A stretch of DNA of 64,000 bases from Plutella xylostella (GCF_932276165.1 NC_063994.1:5642001-5706000); one strand, 5' to 3'. Positions 33,757 to 45,227 are shown, numbered from the stretch's first letter. Made by a program: numbers and translations. The notes: generated by a model not told the origin, from the sequence alone.

Positions 33757-34790
33757 TTACGGTCTTATTCATAAAAAGTTACGGTAGACCTATGCTATGC
33801 TATGCTATAAGCAAATGTCAAAAAAACTTTATTCATAAACGATCAATAGCGCTAAAGAACTCTCCAACTGATTCGTAAAACCTTGAAAAGTTAAAGTTGG
33901 CTGGACACTACTATACACCGTAAACCTCCTATTGTACAAAAAACATGGCGGACGGTCAACAGCTGTTCTATTTTACGGACAATTTGACATTGACAATTCA
34001 TAATTTTGAGGTTATATAGGAATTCAAAATTGTGCGTAGTGTTTTTTTTCCTCAGTGATTGTGCCTTGCATTGTTTGTTGTTAAGTTAATATTTTGCTGA
34101 AAATAATTTGCTATGGAAGCCGTGCAAGCAATAGCTGCTATGCGTGGAAAATTTGCCTAGAAGGCGTATTAAATTGTACAATGCCAGAGCAGACCCTTTT
34201 CCTTTGCCTGATGTGGAGTTCAGGAGTCGGTATCAGTTCCAAAAAGATACTATGAACTATATCATTGATTTAGTCCCTGATGACATAGTAGTAGATCAAA
34301 GGGGCTGCGGAACAACCCCAGAACTGCAAGTACTGACAATTAGATGTTGGGGTCGTCGAGAGGTGATTATAATACATCAGTGCTACGCCTTTATTACTTT
34401 CACAATACATTACCTTTTTTAGTTAATAAATTAATGTTTTTAGGTACAAGATGATGCTGGGGAGCTGCATGGCTTATCTCAGCCAACCGTGAGTCGCATC
34501 TGTGCCAGAGTGGCTCGTGCTCTTGCGCGACACTCTGGCACATTTATAAAAATGCCAGAAACTGTGCCTCAGCAAGAGGCAACTATAGGCAGTTTCATGA
34601 AATCAGAAATTTTCCAACTGTCATTGGGTGCATCGACTGTACCCATATCATCAGAATAAGAAAATATGGAGGTGATGCAGCACAATGCTACATAAATAGA
34701 AAGGGATATTATTCATTAAATGTACAGGTCTGTATTTTTTGTGTAAATTATATTTGCTGGGATATTTAAAATATGCTAATCAAATATAAT

Positions 34791-34972
34791 TGTTGAAAGG
34801 AGTTTGTAAACTCAACCAACAGTTTATTTTCTATTGTCTATTGTAGATAATTATGTCAATAGAAAAGACACTTAGTACTTCCACTAATACCTTCCTGTGT
34901 CGTGTGAAAACTATTCTTCAATATATCTTTACAATCCTTTTAATCCACTGGTTTTACTTATAAAACCCAACA
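34791..34972 (+). repeat. 5' LTR of Copia element
   Basis: 182 bp, TG...CA ends, identical by eye to 38213-38394; followed at once by the initiator-tRNA-type primer site (34973-34984). Confidence 0.93.
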
Positions 34973-35143
34973 GGTTATGGGCCCAGAACATTTACTAAAG
35001 AGCACTGTAAAATAACTAATGCTGACGGTGAGTTTCTAGGTAGCGCTACTCAGATCAATGGTGTTTACCGGCTCGACATTGTAGGTGTCAGAGAGCAGTG
35101 TAAGATAGCATCGAAAGTAGCTAGAGAGCCACCGTTATCTAGC

Positions 35144-38056
35144 TTGGGGTTAGGTAATACTTTAGTATGTTCACAGGATGGTGCGATGAAGGAGGAATCT
35201 AAGAAGTGTGTTTCCTCGACTTCGACTAGCCGCAAGGCATCTCAAGGGAATGGCAATGTGAAGGAGGAAGTGCAGCAGTCTGCGTCCTTGGCTTCATCGA
35301 GTTCCAAGGTATCTCAAGAGGTGTGGCATCAGCGGCTGGGTCACCTAAACTCTAGGAGCATGGGTCTCCTGAATAGAGGTATGGCTACTGGAATTAAGTA
35401 TGATAGTGCTGATTATAAGTCATGTGTGGCTTGCATTGAGGGAAAGCAATCTAGACTTCCTTTCCCATCGAAGTCATCTAGTAGGGCTGATGAGGTACTT
35501 GGCTTAGTGCACACGGATCTGTGTGGGCCTATGCAGAAGCCGTCGTTCAGTGGAGCAAGATACTTCTTGCTGTTTATAGATGATTTTACAAGGAAAACTT
35601 ATGTTTATTTTTTAAAAACTAAAAATGAAACATTTGAAAGTTTTCGACATTTCAAGGCGTTGGTAGAGAACCAAACCGAGCGAAAAATAAAAATCCTAAG
35701 AAGTGACGGAGGTGGTGAATTTGTCAATTCTCAGTTTCAGAAGTTTCTCAAAGAGGCTGGAATACGGCACCAGACGACAGTGCCGCATTCGCCTGCTCAG
35801 AATGGAGTGGTTGAACGAGCAAACCGAACTGTGATGGAGGCAGCCCGCTGCATGATGCAGCAAGCTGGCTTGGGCATGGAGTTTTGGGCTGAAGCAGTAA
35901 ACACCGCTGTGTACCTGAAGAATCGAAGCCCAACCAGAGCTGTTATGGGTGCTACTCCTGAGGAAGCGTGGACAAATAAGAAGGTAGACCTCAAAAATCT
36001 TAGAGTTTTTGGATGTATAGCGTATGCTTTAGTAAAGAATCGAAAGAAACTAGATTCAAAGAGCAAGCTATGGAGATTTGTTGGGTACTGTACGGAAACA
36101 AAGGGGTACAGACTGATAGACCCAACTGATCCTCGTAAATTCACAATAGCGAGGGATGTGGTATTCCTAGAGGATAAATTTAAAACTAAGGAATTGTCAC
36201 ATGATGATAAGGTTGATATGAATATGGTATTCATGCATAGCCCGCCACCTAACATGAATGACTCTAATAGTAGTTTGTCTGAGTGTAATGAACAACCTAC
36301 AGAGCCATCTGTTGAAGGATTAAATCAATCTGATGACATAAATTCCGATTCAGTGATTGATAATAATTCAAAAGATGACTCTGAGGATGCTGAAACATCT
36401 GGTGAAATAGATGATCCGTTGGATTCGACGTACGTTCCAGGCAGTTCTTCACTGGAAGAAGACACGGACTATGAAGAGAGTGCTGAGTTTGCCGCCTTCA
36501 ACTGCGACATGCAGAGTTCTGCCAGTGACGAGCCGACCACCGTTCGAGAGGCAATGAGTGGAAGCGAGGCTGAGCAATGGAGAGCTGCTATGTCAGATGA
36601 GTATGATTCTTTTAAGAAGAATAACTGTTGGACTCTAGTTGATAGGCCGGCTAATCACAAAGCGGTAAAATGTAAATGGGTGTTCAAAAGGAAAAGGGGG
36701 CTTGATGGAGAAATTCTTCGATACAAAGCCAGGCTAGTTGCGAAGGGCTATACGCAAACCTATGGCGTCGATTATGAAGAAACGTTTGCTCCGGTCGTAA
36801 GATATTCAACGATACGAATATTGTTAGCTATCGCTGCAGAGTATAATATGGAGATTGACCATATGGATGTAATTACTGCTTTCCTGAATGGAGATTTAAA
36901 GGAGCAGGTTTATATGGAGCAACCTGAAGGATTTGAAATAAAAGGAGGAAATGGAAAGGTATACAAACTTAATAAGGCCATTTATGGACTCAAGCAAGCT
37001 GCGAAGTCATGGTATGATAAGTTAGATACTGCTTTGACTCAAAACTTCGGTTTTAAGAGAGTAAGTACAGAACCATGTGTTTATTTCAAATCGCATCAGG
37101 GAAAGCCGATGATAATCAGCATTTACGTTGATGACATATTACTGTTTACGTCATGTTCTGCTGAAGAAAAGAAGAAGCTGAAAGACAAGCTTATGAAGGA
37201 GTTCGCCATGAGAGACTTGGGTGCAGCGCACCACATACTAGGTATGAAGATTACAAACAAGGATGGCAGGATTACTCTGGACCAGTCGAACTATATTCAG
37301 ACGGTTCTGAATAAATTCCAGATGTCGGATTGCAAGCCAGCTAGTACTCCCATGGAAGCTGGACTGAAACTTCATAAAGCTGAGAAATTAGGTAACTTTA
37401 ACTATAGAAATTTAATTGGTTGCCTTATGTATGTTGCAGTATGTACCAGGCCGGACATTGCATATGCCGTGAGTTCATTGAGCCAGTTCAATCAAAGCTA
37501 TGCTGAAGTTCACTGGAAAGCTGCAAAGCGTGTCCTACGCTATTTGAAAGGTACAATTAATCATTGTTTGACGTTCGAGAAGAATGGACTAAGTCTCACT
37601 GCCTACGTGGACGCTGATTGGGCAGCTAGTGCAGTGGATAGGAAGTCATACACAGGGTATGTATTCAAAATTGGTAATAACTTAGTCTCATGGGAAAGTC
37701 GAAAGCAGAAAACGGTGGCTCTCAGCAGTACTGAAGCCGAATACATGGCACTGTCTGATGCCTGTAAGTAAGCGTTGTTTATTCGCTCTTTCTTACATGA
37801 ATTGTTAGGTATCAACGTTTGTGTAACTATGTATAACGATAACCAATCGGCTCAAAAGTTAAGTGTCAACCAAATGTACCATTCGAGAACTAAACATATT
37901 GATGTTAGGCATCATTTTATTAGACAAGTTGTGTCAGAAAATGCGGTGCAGTTGAAGTATTGTCCAACTGATGAAATGCCAGCGGATCTATTGACAAAGC
38001 CTCTGCCTATTATGAAACATAATAGATTCGTTAACTGTTTATTGTTGGATGTTTAA
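35144..38056 (+). pseudogene. Copia Pol (integrase, RT, RNase H), one internal stop
   Basis: The coding sequence is entered inside the pre-integrase region (a related frame is open from about 34985; VWHQRLGHLNSRSMGLLNRG). Integrase: VHTDLCGPMQKPSFSGARYF, LRSDGGGEF and SPAQNGVVERANRTVMEAAR give the D, D and E. RT: CKWVFKRKRG, YKARLVAKGYTQTYGVDYEE, DVITAFLNGDL, YGLKQAAKSWY and the active site YVDDILLF. RNase H: AYVDADWAAS, VALSSTEAEYMALSDACK, then an in-frame TAA at 37769-37771, after which the same frame continues (NDNQSAQKLSVNQMYHSRTK; HIDVRHHFIR) to 38056. No aspartic protease and no Gag zinc knuckle are present. The stop cuts RNase H. Confidence 0.92.
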
Positions 38057-38212
38057 GTTTTAACTGTTTATGTTTATTGTTGTTATGTTGGTGAACATTT
38101 TATGTAACATAACTTAGTGGAACTCATGTATTTCCTGAGGTTTATTATTTAGTGTGTAATACTTAGGGATATGAGTTCAGGCATTATAACTATTGGTTGG
38201 TTTAAGGGAAAG

Positions 38213-38394
38213 TGTTGAAAGGAGTTTGTAAACTCAACCAACAGTTTATTTTCTATTGTCTATTGTAGATAATTATGTCAATAGAAAAGACACTTAGTAC
38301 TTCCACTAATACCTTCCTGTGTCGTGTGAAAACTATTCTTCAATATATCTTTACAATCCTTTTAATCCACTGGTTTTACTTATAAAACCCAACA
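38213..38394 (+). repeat. 3' LTR of Copia element
   Basis: 182 bp, apparently identical to the 5' LTR, followed by the duplicated ataat and the rest of the Harbinger intron (acceptor at 38409). Confidence 0.93.
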
Positions 38395-38481
38395 ATAATT
38401 GTATGACAGGTTGTTTGTGATGCCACTCTACAAATTATGGATTTGGTGGCTAGATGGAGAGGCAGTACACACGACTCTCGC

Positions 38482-38956
38482 CAATGATTTCAAAAGGAAG
38501 GATAGGCCCTTCAGAACATTTTACTCAAACCTTCTTCATACAAGCAAAATAACTGTCATCTGTCATAATTTGTTTGAACTATGTCAGTGCCTAGCAACTG
38601 TCTTGACGACGTAACCTTGTACGTGCGTTAATAATTTACCATCCTGGACATTGTTTTATTATTTGCAGGCGCCATATCAATAATTTAAGACAAATCCAAC
38701 TACTAAAATTAAAACTGTTTTGGGCTGTAGACCTGTTGAGCGTCCCGTACAAATGGACTAAAAAACTTAAGTGTGTGCAACAAGAAAATGTTCTCGGAGG
38801 ATAGTCAACAAAAAGATTCACAAGACCATCTCTCGGCCACAGACAACTGTCGACTGAGGAGCGTTGGCCCTAAAATTACGATTTTAGGGCCAACGCGCGG
38901 GTGCCATTTTTTTGAGTGGGAGGCCCTGTCCTTACGCTAGTAATATATATGTCAAT
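38482..38956. mobile_element. Unclassified 475-bp insertion with 9-bp duplication
   Basis: It splits the Harbinger codons for THDSR from IFTESS; gactctcgc is present on both sides (38473-38481, 38957-38965). I see no clear terminal inverted repeat (left caatgatttc; right complement attgacatat). Near the right end, 38861-38896 is a perfect hairpin (16-bp arms, gcgttggccctaaaat, around tacg). No ORF. Confidence 0.65.
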
Positions 38957-39683
38957 GACTCTCGCATATTCACGGAGTCCTCCATCAAGCAAAGATTCGA
39001 AAGGGGAGAATTTATGGGCAGGCTCTTAGGGGACTCTGGGTATAGGTTGGAGCCGTACCTATTTAACAACGCTTTTAATGCCTATTGCACGGGATGTCGG
39101 TGAAAATGGAGAATATCAAGCCAACAATCGTAGCTCTGGCTATACTTCATAATATTGCGATTAAGCGAGAAGGCCAGATAGGTACTATTTTATTTTATTT
39201 ATAACAGGATGACTACACCTTAAATTTTTACCCATTTTAAATATACAAAATTAATTACAGATTTTGATGCGGAGGAGCAGCTACATCATCCAGCACTGCC
39301 AGAAGAGGATGCCCACATTGAGGGAGGCCACATGGCCAACATTAATAATGCATTTTTAAGAGCATATGTTGCTCGTCATTTTAATAATTAAAAAGATAGA
39401 CTAAGGTAGGTACTTTTACTGCCAATGTCCTTTGGAAATACTCTTGTAGGAATTACACTAATACTTACCACACATAAATTGAGATTTCTAGTCGGTATTG
39501 CATTTGCAACATTAATCTAAATTCAAAACTATGCACATGCACATACTTTATTGTTTTATAGATTCCCAAAAGACATTAAGGAAATAGAAGCACTACTGTA
39601 CATCAGGAAGGTTTTATTTTGTTTCCCTAATTTCCTAGCAATAATGAGAGTCCATAATAAAAAGCTTTATTTTATACCGAATG

Positions 39684-41660
39684 CTATTTATTTATTTGTG
39701 CTTTGTAAAATTCGATCTTCTGTTTCAGGAGCTCTTTTTCCAGAGACAAAACTTCGTATTTTAGCTCTTCATTTTGCATTTGTTTGGCATGAAGCTCTTG
39801 TCTACATTTGATTTCGTTATTAGCTATCATGGTGGCTGGTAATCCTGCAGCATCGTCATGATTCTTCTGCTTCTTTATAATCTGAAATGAATATTTATAA
39901 TAATGAATAATGAAACACACAATGGTGCAGTGGTAGGGCAATCGGCTGACTGATTCAGTCCTGGGTTTGATTCTCAGGTATGCTTCACCAGGGGTGCTTT
40001 TTCTAATATTTCTAACTTTCCATTACCTTGGGACTAACATAACAGCAGCGAAAAGTTTACCTTTTTTCTTTTTTTCAAAGGTGTGGAAGCAGCAGCAACT
40101 ATTTCTACTGCTTCTGTAGGAGCTGAAGTTACAAGTGGTACCTCCTGAAATAATAGTGATATTATGTTATATATTATTATAATAGTTATGTTATAACATA
40201 AATAATAAAGTTGTGTGTTATATTTTATATTCTACCATTGTTATTTTTTTGCATAACCCCTTAAAAACAAAGGGACTTTGCTGTGCACATATTATGTGCC
40301 ACTTAATTATGAGTAAGATAACAAGAAAAACATTGAAAATATTTACTAACCTCAATTGCATCAGTTGTGGTAATGGCATGTTCATCCAATATATTCACTT
40401 TAACTGTCTCATACTGAAAATGATAGTAAATATTAATCAATAGTAAAAAACATTTGTACTTATTATATGTATAAGGTAGGCCAAAAGTAGGCCTCTGACT
40501 AGGTTTAACAGCTGCTGCCGAACCAAGCAAGCAAAAAACTCAATACCCGATGTAAAAAGTAAGAGTCCCCTTCACACGTGTCCACTGTAAACTCGTGTGG
40601 GAGCCAACTTTCAATGTCATCGGGATCACACCGATGGAGGAGGTGGACCGCCTCCAGTCTTTAGTATTTCCCTTCTCAAGTTTCCCTTTTTCTTCTTCTC
40701 ATCCATTTTTGCCAAGTCCACTGAGTTTTAAGCTGTGCAAGCTTGCGAGGGCTGCCCTTACACATACTATGAAAACTGAAAAAAATATATCATTATAAAT
40801 TGATGATGACACATTTATAACTAAATTATTTATATGTATAAAGAAATACCTAACTATCAGGGCTTCTATTTTATGAATATAATTATATAACTACCTACTT
40901 TAGCTAGTCTATGTTATATTGTATAAGTAACTTAATTATACCTAGTGCATAATTACCAATTACCTATACCTATGTAAATGACTTGTAATATTATTTAAGT
41001 TATTACCAATAAATGATTGAATTGAATTGAATTGATGATGATTTCGTCCATAGGTAGGTAGTTTATTTTGTATTATGTAGGTAATTTTATAATTTAAGAT
41101 TTCCCAAGCAATGCAATCAGTGTCAGCTAAGGAGGTGCGGCCACGTCTTCTACATAATATTATAACTAGCAGTAGTCGCCGTAGCTGTATCGGCTAGGAT
41201 GAAATCCTAGCCAATACTACCATTATATAATGTATCATTCAGTAAATAAGAGGTACAGTATTGAACATGCTCAGCAATAATAAAGACACTTAGGAACCTT
41301 AACATCAAATCAGCCCAAGCGTTTAGCTTCATAGCATTCGTGTTGGTATCGTTGTTTTTGTTTTCAAGCGCATGCACACGCTTCTTCACCAATTCCCTCA
41401 GTAAAATCTATTCATAAACAGAAAACAAATCTATTAAAATTGCAGGTACTTTAAGAGTATGTATTAAATACACTACCTAATAGTAAATCGAAATGAAAAA
41501 ATGGTTAGTCCTACGCTACGTCGGTAACGAATTTACGACTAATTAATAAGTTGCCTACTAACCTTGTCTTCCTCCACCCAATTTTCACTCCTTGCTCTCT
41601 TTTTACCCGACAGCGTAGAAGTAGAAGTACATAGAAGGAGGGTTATTTAATTCTTTTTGC
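39684..41660 (-). pseudogene. Harbinger Myb/SANT partner gene, multi-exon, broken
   Basis: Partner of the transposase in the same element; such proteins bind the transposon ends and help bring transposase to the nucleus (family knowledge). Exon 1 (about 41660-41563): KKRARSENWVEEDK. Exon 2 (41397 to about 41290): ELVKKRVHALENKNNDTNTN and AMKLNAWADLMLRFL. Exon 3 (about 40760-40620): KMDEKKKKGNLRREILKTGG and GPPPPSV, then a frame break and DIESWLPHEFTVDTCEG. Exon 4 (about 40415-40350): YETVKVNILDEHAITTTDAI. Exon 5 (about 40145-40063): VTSAPTEAVEIVAAASTPLK. Exon 6 (about 39880-39684): HAKQMQNEELKYEVLSLEKE to a stop. Frameshifts before exon 1 and in exon 3 disable it. Confidence 0.78.
39918..40065 (+). 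repeat. tRNA-derived SINE (diverged)
   Basis: ggtgcagtggtagggcaatc resembles a polymerase III A box and gggtttgattctcagg a B box, about 35 bases apart, followed by a non-tRNA body with ttgggactaacataacagca. It lies in an intron of the Harbinger partner gene. Confidence 0.55.
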
Positions 41661-42621
41661 TCCATGTTTGCTCCACAAATAACTTTCCGAATATATGTAG
41701 GTAACTGGGTAGATTGATAAATGAAATGAATGAAAGTTTTCGCTATTTTTGTTTATGGTTTCGTCAGACCGACAACTTAATAAGGTAAATGTCAAAATGT
41801 TAGGTCTGTGAAATCTATTAGCATCATAGACTTACTTTTTTTTGTTGAATACAATTAGATTTACTGAAAATAAACCACGATGTACGCAAAAAATCTAAAA
41901 TACTAAGGGGTTGTTTTTCCGCGTGCCGATTTGTGATGCCCTGTCATTCAAAACCAGTCACAGTTTCTTTGGATTCGCTATCCTCTTCTATCTTGCCAAA
42001 TTTCCGTAAGTGATTTTCTTCTCCCTCACTCGCTTTGTTGGTCTATACGCCAGTATATACTAAAGTCTATGATTAGCATCACTATAGTTATTGAAGGTTT
42101 ACGGAACGATTATGAATACAGGGTGTTAAGTAGAAGATTTTTGTGAAACCTCAAATAGGCTTAAAGTGTTCCGTAGTTATTTATTTATTTATTGTTTAGA
42201 AAAACCAACAGCGTTTCACAAAATATAGTCTTAATTAGGTAAGTATTCTTAAATAAGGCCAATAACAGGTTTCTACGAAAAATAAGTGATCTTAATTACA
42301 TGATAGCAAGCAAACAAACATATTTTTTAAAGGAAAAAAAATAAATAAGTTCAATTACTCAGTTATAGTAGTAGTTACATGGATGGGGAAAACATATTAT
42401 ATAAGTATTTAAAAATTTTAAAATAGCTAACTGATAACTGTTACAAATAAATTATATACTTAATTAGTCTATATATTAAATCCACATATAATATAATATT
42501 TTATACATATTATTACACAATCCTATTAAATAAAGCCACAAACATAATCAATTTATTACAATTTAGATATTTATTGAGCTCAGTAAACGTACTTTAAGGT
42601 TTTTTATGAATAAGACCGTTA

Positions 42622-42859
42622 GTATGCATCGTCGTTTGAAGCTGCGTACAGACAGACCTGCTAGCTACTGAAGTACTAGTATTTCGGATTGTATCTTTTC
42701 GTCGAAAATTGAAATGTCCTATAGGATATTTTATTATTAACAAAATTTCGGCTAACGTCCAGGCCCAGTGGATTTTGACAGCAATAAGAATCTTACACAG
42801 TATAAATATTACTGTCCGCTCTTTAACATGTGATGGTAGGTAGGTACTATATCAAGTTT
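42622..42859. other. Short non-coding stretch
   Basis: Follows the Harbinger right end. AT-rich, no ORF or repeat recognised. Confidence 0.4.
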
Positions 42860-43337
42860 TAAAACGTATCAAATATTGGGTAGCGAATTTCAGCCTCCTG
42901 AAATGGTTTTTGATTTTCTAGAAGCTCAACAGGAACCCTTGAGCTATTTTTTACCTTACAAATGTTCACAGGACCACATAGAAATGTTTTTTTCATGTAT
43001 TAGAGTACAGAGGGGGCTAATGACGACAATCCAAACGCGTTGCAGTTCAGGTATATGACCTAAGGAAATTACTTTATCGAAATAGCGTTACACCAAGTGT
43101 AAACGCAAACTGCACGGATGATGCATTTGAATTAAACCCGATTTTTGAGTTTCGAAGTGTAAAATTGAATTTTAGAAACTGATGCTGTTGTACCAGAAGA
43201 TACACAAAGGGATGAGATATTAATAGAATATCTGGAAAATACGTAGGTATTTGTCAGACAACAATATTAACGTTTTACATTATATTGCACGTAGTATAGT
43301 GAACAAGCTGTTAGGCACGCCAATATGTGAGGAGTGG
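42860..43337 (+). pseudogene. P-element transposase, C-terminal fragment
   Basis: In broken plus-strand frames: EPLSYFLPYKCSQDHIEMFF and SCIRVQRG, then ALQFRY and RKLLYRNSVTPSVN, and near the end NVLHYIARSIVNKLLGTPIC. 'SQDHIE-FFS-IR--GG' is the conserved C-terminal block of P-element/THAP9 transposases. It is the complement, in protein terms, of the catalytic fragment at 25850-26620 but is on the other strand and 16 kb away, so I do not assume one source. Confidence 0.7.
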
Positions 43338-43372
43338 CGGAGCTACCACCACTCCTCACATATTGGCGTGCC
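43314..43372. repeat. Perfect hairpin, 24-bp arms
   Basis: Left arm 43314-43337 and right arm 43349-43372 are exact complements (ggcacgccaatatgtgagga start) around an 11-base loop. The left arm is the end of the P-element coding remnant; the loop and the inner right arm (gagctaccaccactcc) match the SINE head on the minus strand. So this marks a rearranged junction. Confidence 0.85.
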
Positions 43373-43555
43373 GGGTTTAAGCGCTCGCTTCTCACGCCAG
43401 AGATGCGGGATCGAATCCCGGCGCTAACATGTACCAATGAGTTCTTTGAATTTAAGTACGATGTATACCATCGCTCTTACGGTAAAAGATGGCAGTTTAG
43501 TCCTTGGGGATATGTACGTTGTACGAGTTGCAGAGACCATCTCAGTTCGGTATGT
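43368..43555 (+). repeat. tRNA-derived SINE, 5'-truncated
   Basis: Matches the fuller copy at 52064-52395: taagcgctcgcttctcacgc, B box gggatcgaatcccgg, atgagttctt, accatcgctcttacgg, and gcagtttagtccttgggg. The A-box end is missing, replaced by the hairpin junction. Confidence 0.8.
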
Positions 43556-44223
43556 TAAGTAATTGTATGTCGGAATTTGAGACACTAATTTGAATATTTA
43601 TTATATTGATCAGAATAATTGCGAAATCAAACGCAGATTTCGCAGATACTTGATATCGATAATCAAGTATCTGCGAAAACATCCATCCAGCCATATCCAT
43701 TTTCAACAACTTCAGGATATAAGTAGTTGCAATAAATAACATCAAAAATCGGGAAGATTCAACCAAAAAGCAAGGATTCCCGCCAACGCCATAGCAAATC
43801 ATATCGCGGCAAGAGCGAAAGGGAGAGAAGACAACATCGTGCCGGGCGTCCCACTCGAGCGGCGAAGACAGAACCAACAACGAGACGTGGGAAGAGATCA
43901 TCGGCCAATCACGGTGCTCCGGGTCTGCAGCGAGCGTTGCTCATTGGTTCATACGTCAAGTAAGATTAGTTAAGTTTATTGGAGATTCACATAGGTCCCA
44001 AAACGCCCATCCTCTTTTAAGAACAAATAGGATTCTAATGCAAAAGGTCGTAACAATTTTTTTGTGTGTTTTTTTTTTAAGTAGTTGGTGGCTTTATTGT
44101 TGTTGTTGATACTTTTTATGTAAAGGTTTTGTGATCGGTGTAGTTTTAATAAATTCAGCTTTTATTGGGTTTTTTTCTATATATATGCTTTTATTGTTAT
44201 TTTTGTTAAGACGTTTTTAGATA
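43556..44223. other. Non-coding stretch with a hairpin
   Basis: A perfect 17-bp hairpin (43638-43654 with 43662-43678; tttcgcagatacttgat) lies here. 43740-43950 reads on plus as a basic run (SGRFNQKARIPANAIANHIA) with no recognised family. The remainder is t-rich. Confidence 0.4.
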
Positions 44224-44905
44224 ATGCCTCGCCCAACGTTGAAACGATCAATCGTGTGGACATTTTTTGATGTGACTGCTGATAAAAAGACCATTACATA
44301 TAAATGTGTAAAAAATTCCAAGGAATATTGAAAAAGAGTTCATCTCTGGCATCGATCAGGTAGAACCTCAACGTGCTGACCACGTTAGACAAGAACCAGT
44401 GGCTAAGAATACTAGGCAGCTGCGCTTATTGTGCAAAAATCACAACAGAAGAGTCTGCAAGTCTTGATGAAGCTGTAGTAAGAATGATTTCCAAAGATTA
44501 CCAGCCAATATCAATCGTCAAGGATGATTTCGTAATCTGGTAACTAAACTAAATCCTAAGTACACACTACCATCCAGAAAAACTGTGAGTGAAAAGCTTT
44601 TGCCCCTTTTCTACAAACCCCAGGTAGAAGTACTCAACAATATGCTAAAGATGTAGAACATAATATGCCACTCATCAGACTACTGGAAGGCCCGCAATGA
44701 CAAAACTATCCTCAGCCTTACTGCACATTACATCTATGATAATAAAATATGTTCTAATACATTGACCACTTACGAAGTGATCGAATCGCACACAGCCGCC
44801 GCCAATACCGCCGCTGTTATAACAGAAATTTTGGAAAAATGGAATGCGTATGGGAACGTGGTGACGGAAGTGTATATACGGATACGGCCACCAGTGGCTG
44901 TTTTG
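44224..44905 (+). pseudogene. hAT transposase fragment (ZBED-like)
   Basis: Begins MPRPTLKRSIVWTFFDVTAD, like a BED-type zinc finger start, then in broken frames EAVVRMISKDYQPISIVKDD, LNPKYTLPSRKTVSEKLLPL and SSDYWKARNDKTILSLTAHY. The order (BED finger, 'P-S-V-D-GF', 'LPSR-T', then the first catalytic region) is that of ZBED-like hAT transposases. It ends shortly after, at a palindromic MITE. Confidence 0.65.
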
Positions 44906-44947
44906 TAATGGAAGCGGGTATTAAGCCACTAGTATCCTTTTTGTGAT

Positions 44948-45101
44948 GCTGCGTACACACCGGGCCAACGAACGCCCAACGAACGCCAACGGTTATCCCA
45001 ACGATGGATATTTATCATACATAATACAGGGCAGATTGCAGAAACGAAGGCCCGTTCCCGAACCCGTTCGTTGGCCTTCGTTGGGCCGGTCTGTACGCAG
45101 C
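44948..45101. mobile_element. Palindromic MITE
   Basis: Ends gctgcgtacacaccgggcca and, complemented, gctgcgtacagaccggccca; imperfect inverted arms of about 30-45 bp with internal gaacgcc repeats. The exact target duplication is unclear. It contains no gene; the open frames across it are by-products of the GC-rich arms. Confidence 0.7.
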
Positions 45102-45227
45102 TTGATAGAAGCTCGTAGTCAGCCACTCAAATGTGCTCTCTGTTGCAAGATTATAAAGTTCTATAAGTATTTTATGTACGATTACCTACGAAATACTCAG
45201 CAAGGTGCTCAGCAAGAGAGATTAGGG

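Larger units (their letters stand above)
34791..38394 (+). mobile_element. Copia LTR retrotransposon lacking gag and protease
   Basis: LTRs of 182 bp (34791-34972, 38213-38394) start tgttgaaagg and end aaaacccaaca; they look identical. The duplication ataat flanks them (34786-34790, 38395-38399). Right after the 5' LTR is ggttatgggccc, complementary to the anticodon arm of initiator tRNA-Met, the Copia primer. The polypurine tract (aagggaaag) precedes the 3' LTR. The internal part is only about 3.2 kb because gag and protease are missing. It inserted in intron 2 of the Harbinger transposase on the same strand. Confidence 0.93.
34113..39391 (+). pseudogene. Harbinger transposase (HARBI1-like), four exons, broken
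   Basis: Exon 1 (34113-34362) has a frameshift near 34142, then NLPRRRIKLYNARADPFPLP and YQFQKDTMNYIIDLVPDDIV. Exon 2 (34444-34727): DDAGELHGLSQPTVSRICAR, a frame slip near 34590, then NFPTVIGCIDCTHI, holding the first catalytic aspartate, and GYYSLNVQ. Exon 3 (38410-38481, resumed 38966-39181): VVCDATLQIMDLVARWRGST, then IFTESSIKQRF and MGRLLGDSGYRLEPYLF with the second aspartate. The stretch with the third acidic residue is deleted; VALAILHNIAIKREGQI follows in another frame. Exon 4 (39261-39391): DFDAEEQLHHPALPEEDAHI to the stop. All introns are gt/ag. The Copia element lies in intron 2, a 475-bp insertion in exon 3. Confidence 0.88.
33760..42618 (+). mobile_element. PIF/Harbinger transposon, both ends present
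   Basis: Terminal inverted repeats cggtcttattcataaaaa (33760-33777 and complement at 42601-42618) are flanked by TTA on each side (33757-33759, 42619-42621), the 3-bp duplication usual for PIF/Harbinger. Inside are the two genes expected: a transposase on plus (34113-39391) and a Myb/SANT-like partner on minus (39684-41660), convergent. Removing the nested Copia element (3604 bp) and a 475-bp insertion leaves about 4.8 kb. Both genes carry frameshifts and the transposase has a deletion, so the element is dead, but its ends could still be recognised. Confidence 0.88.
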
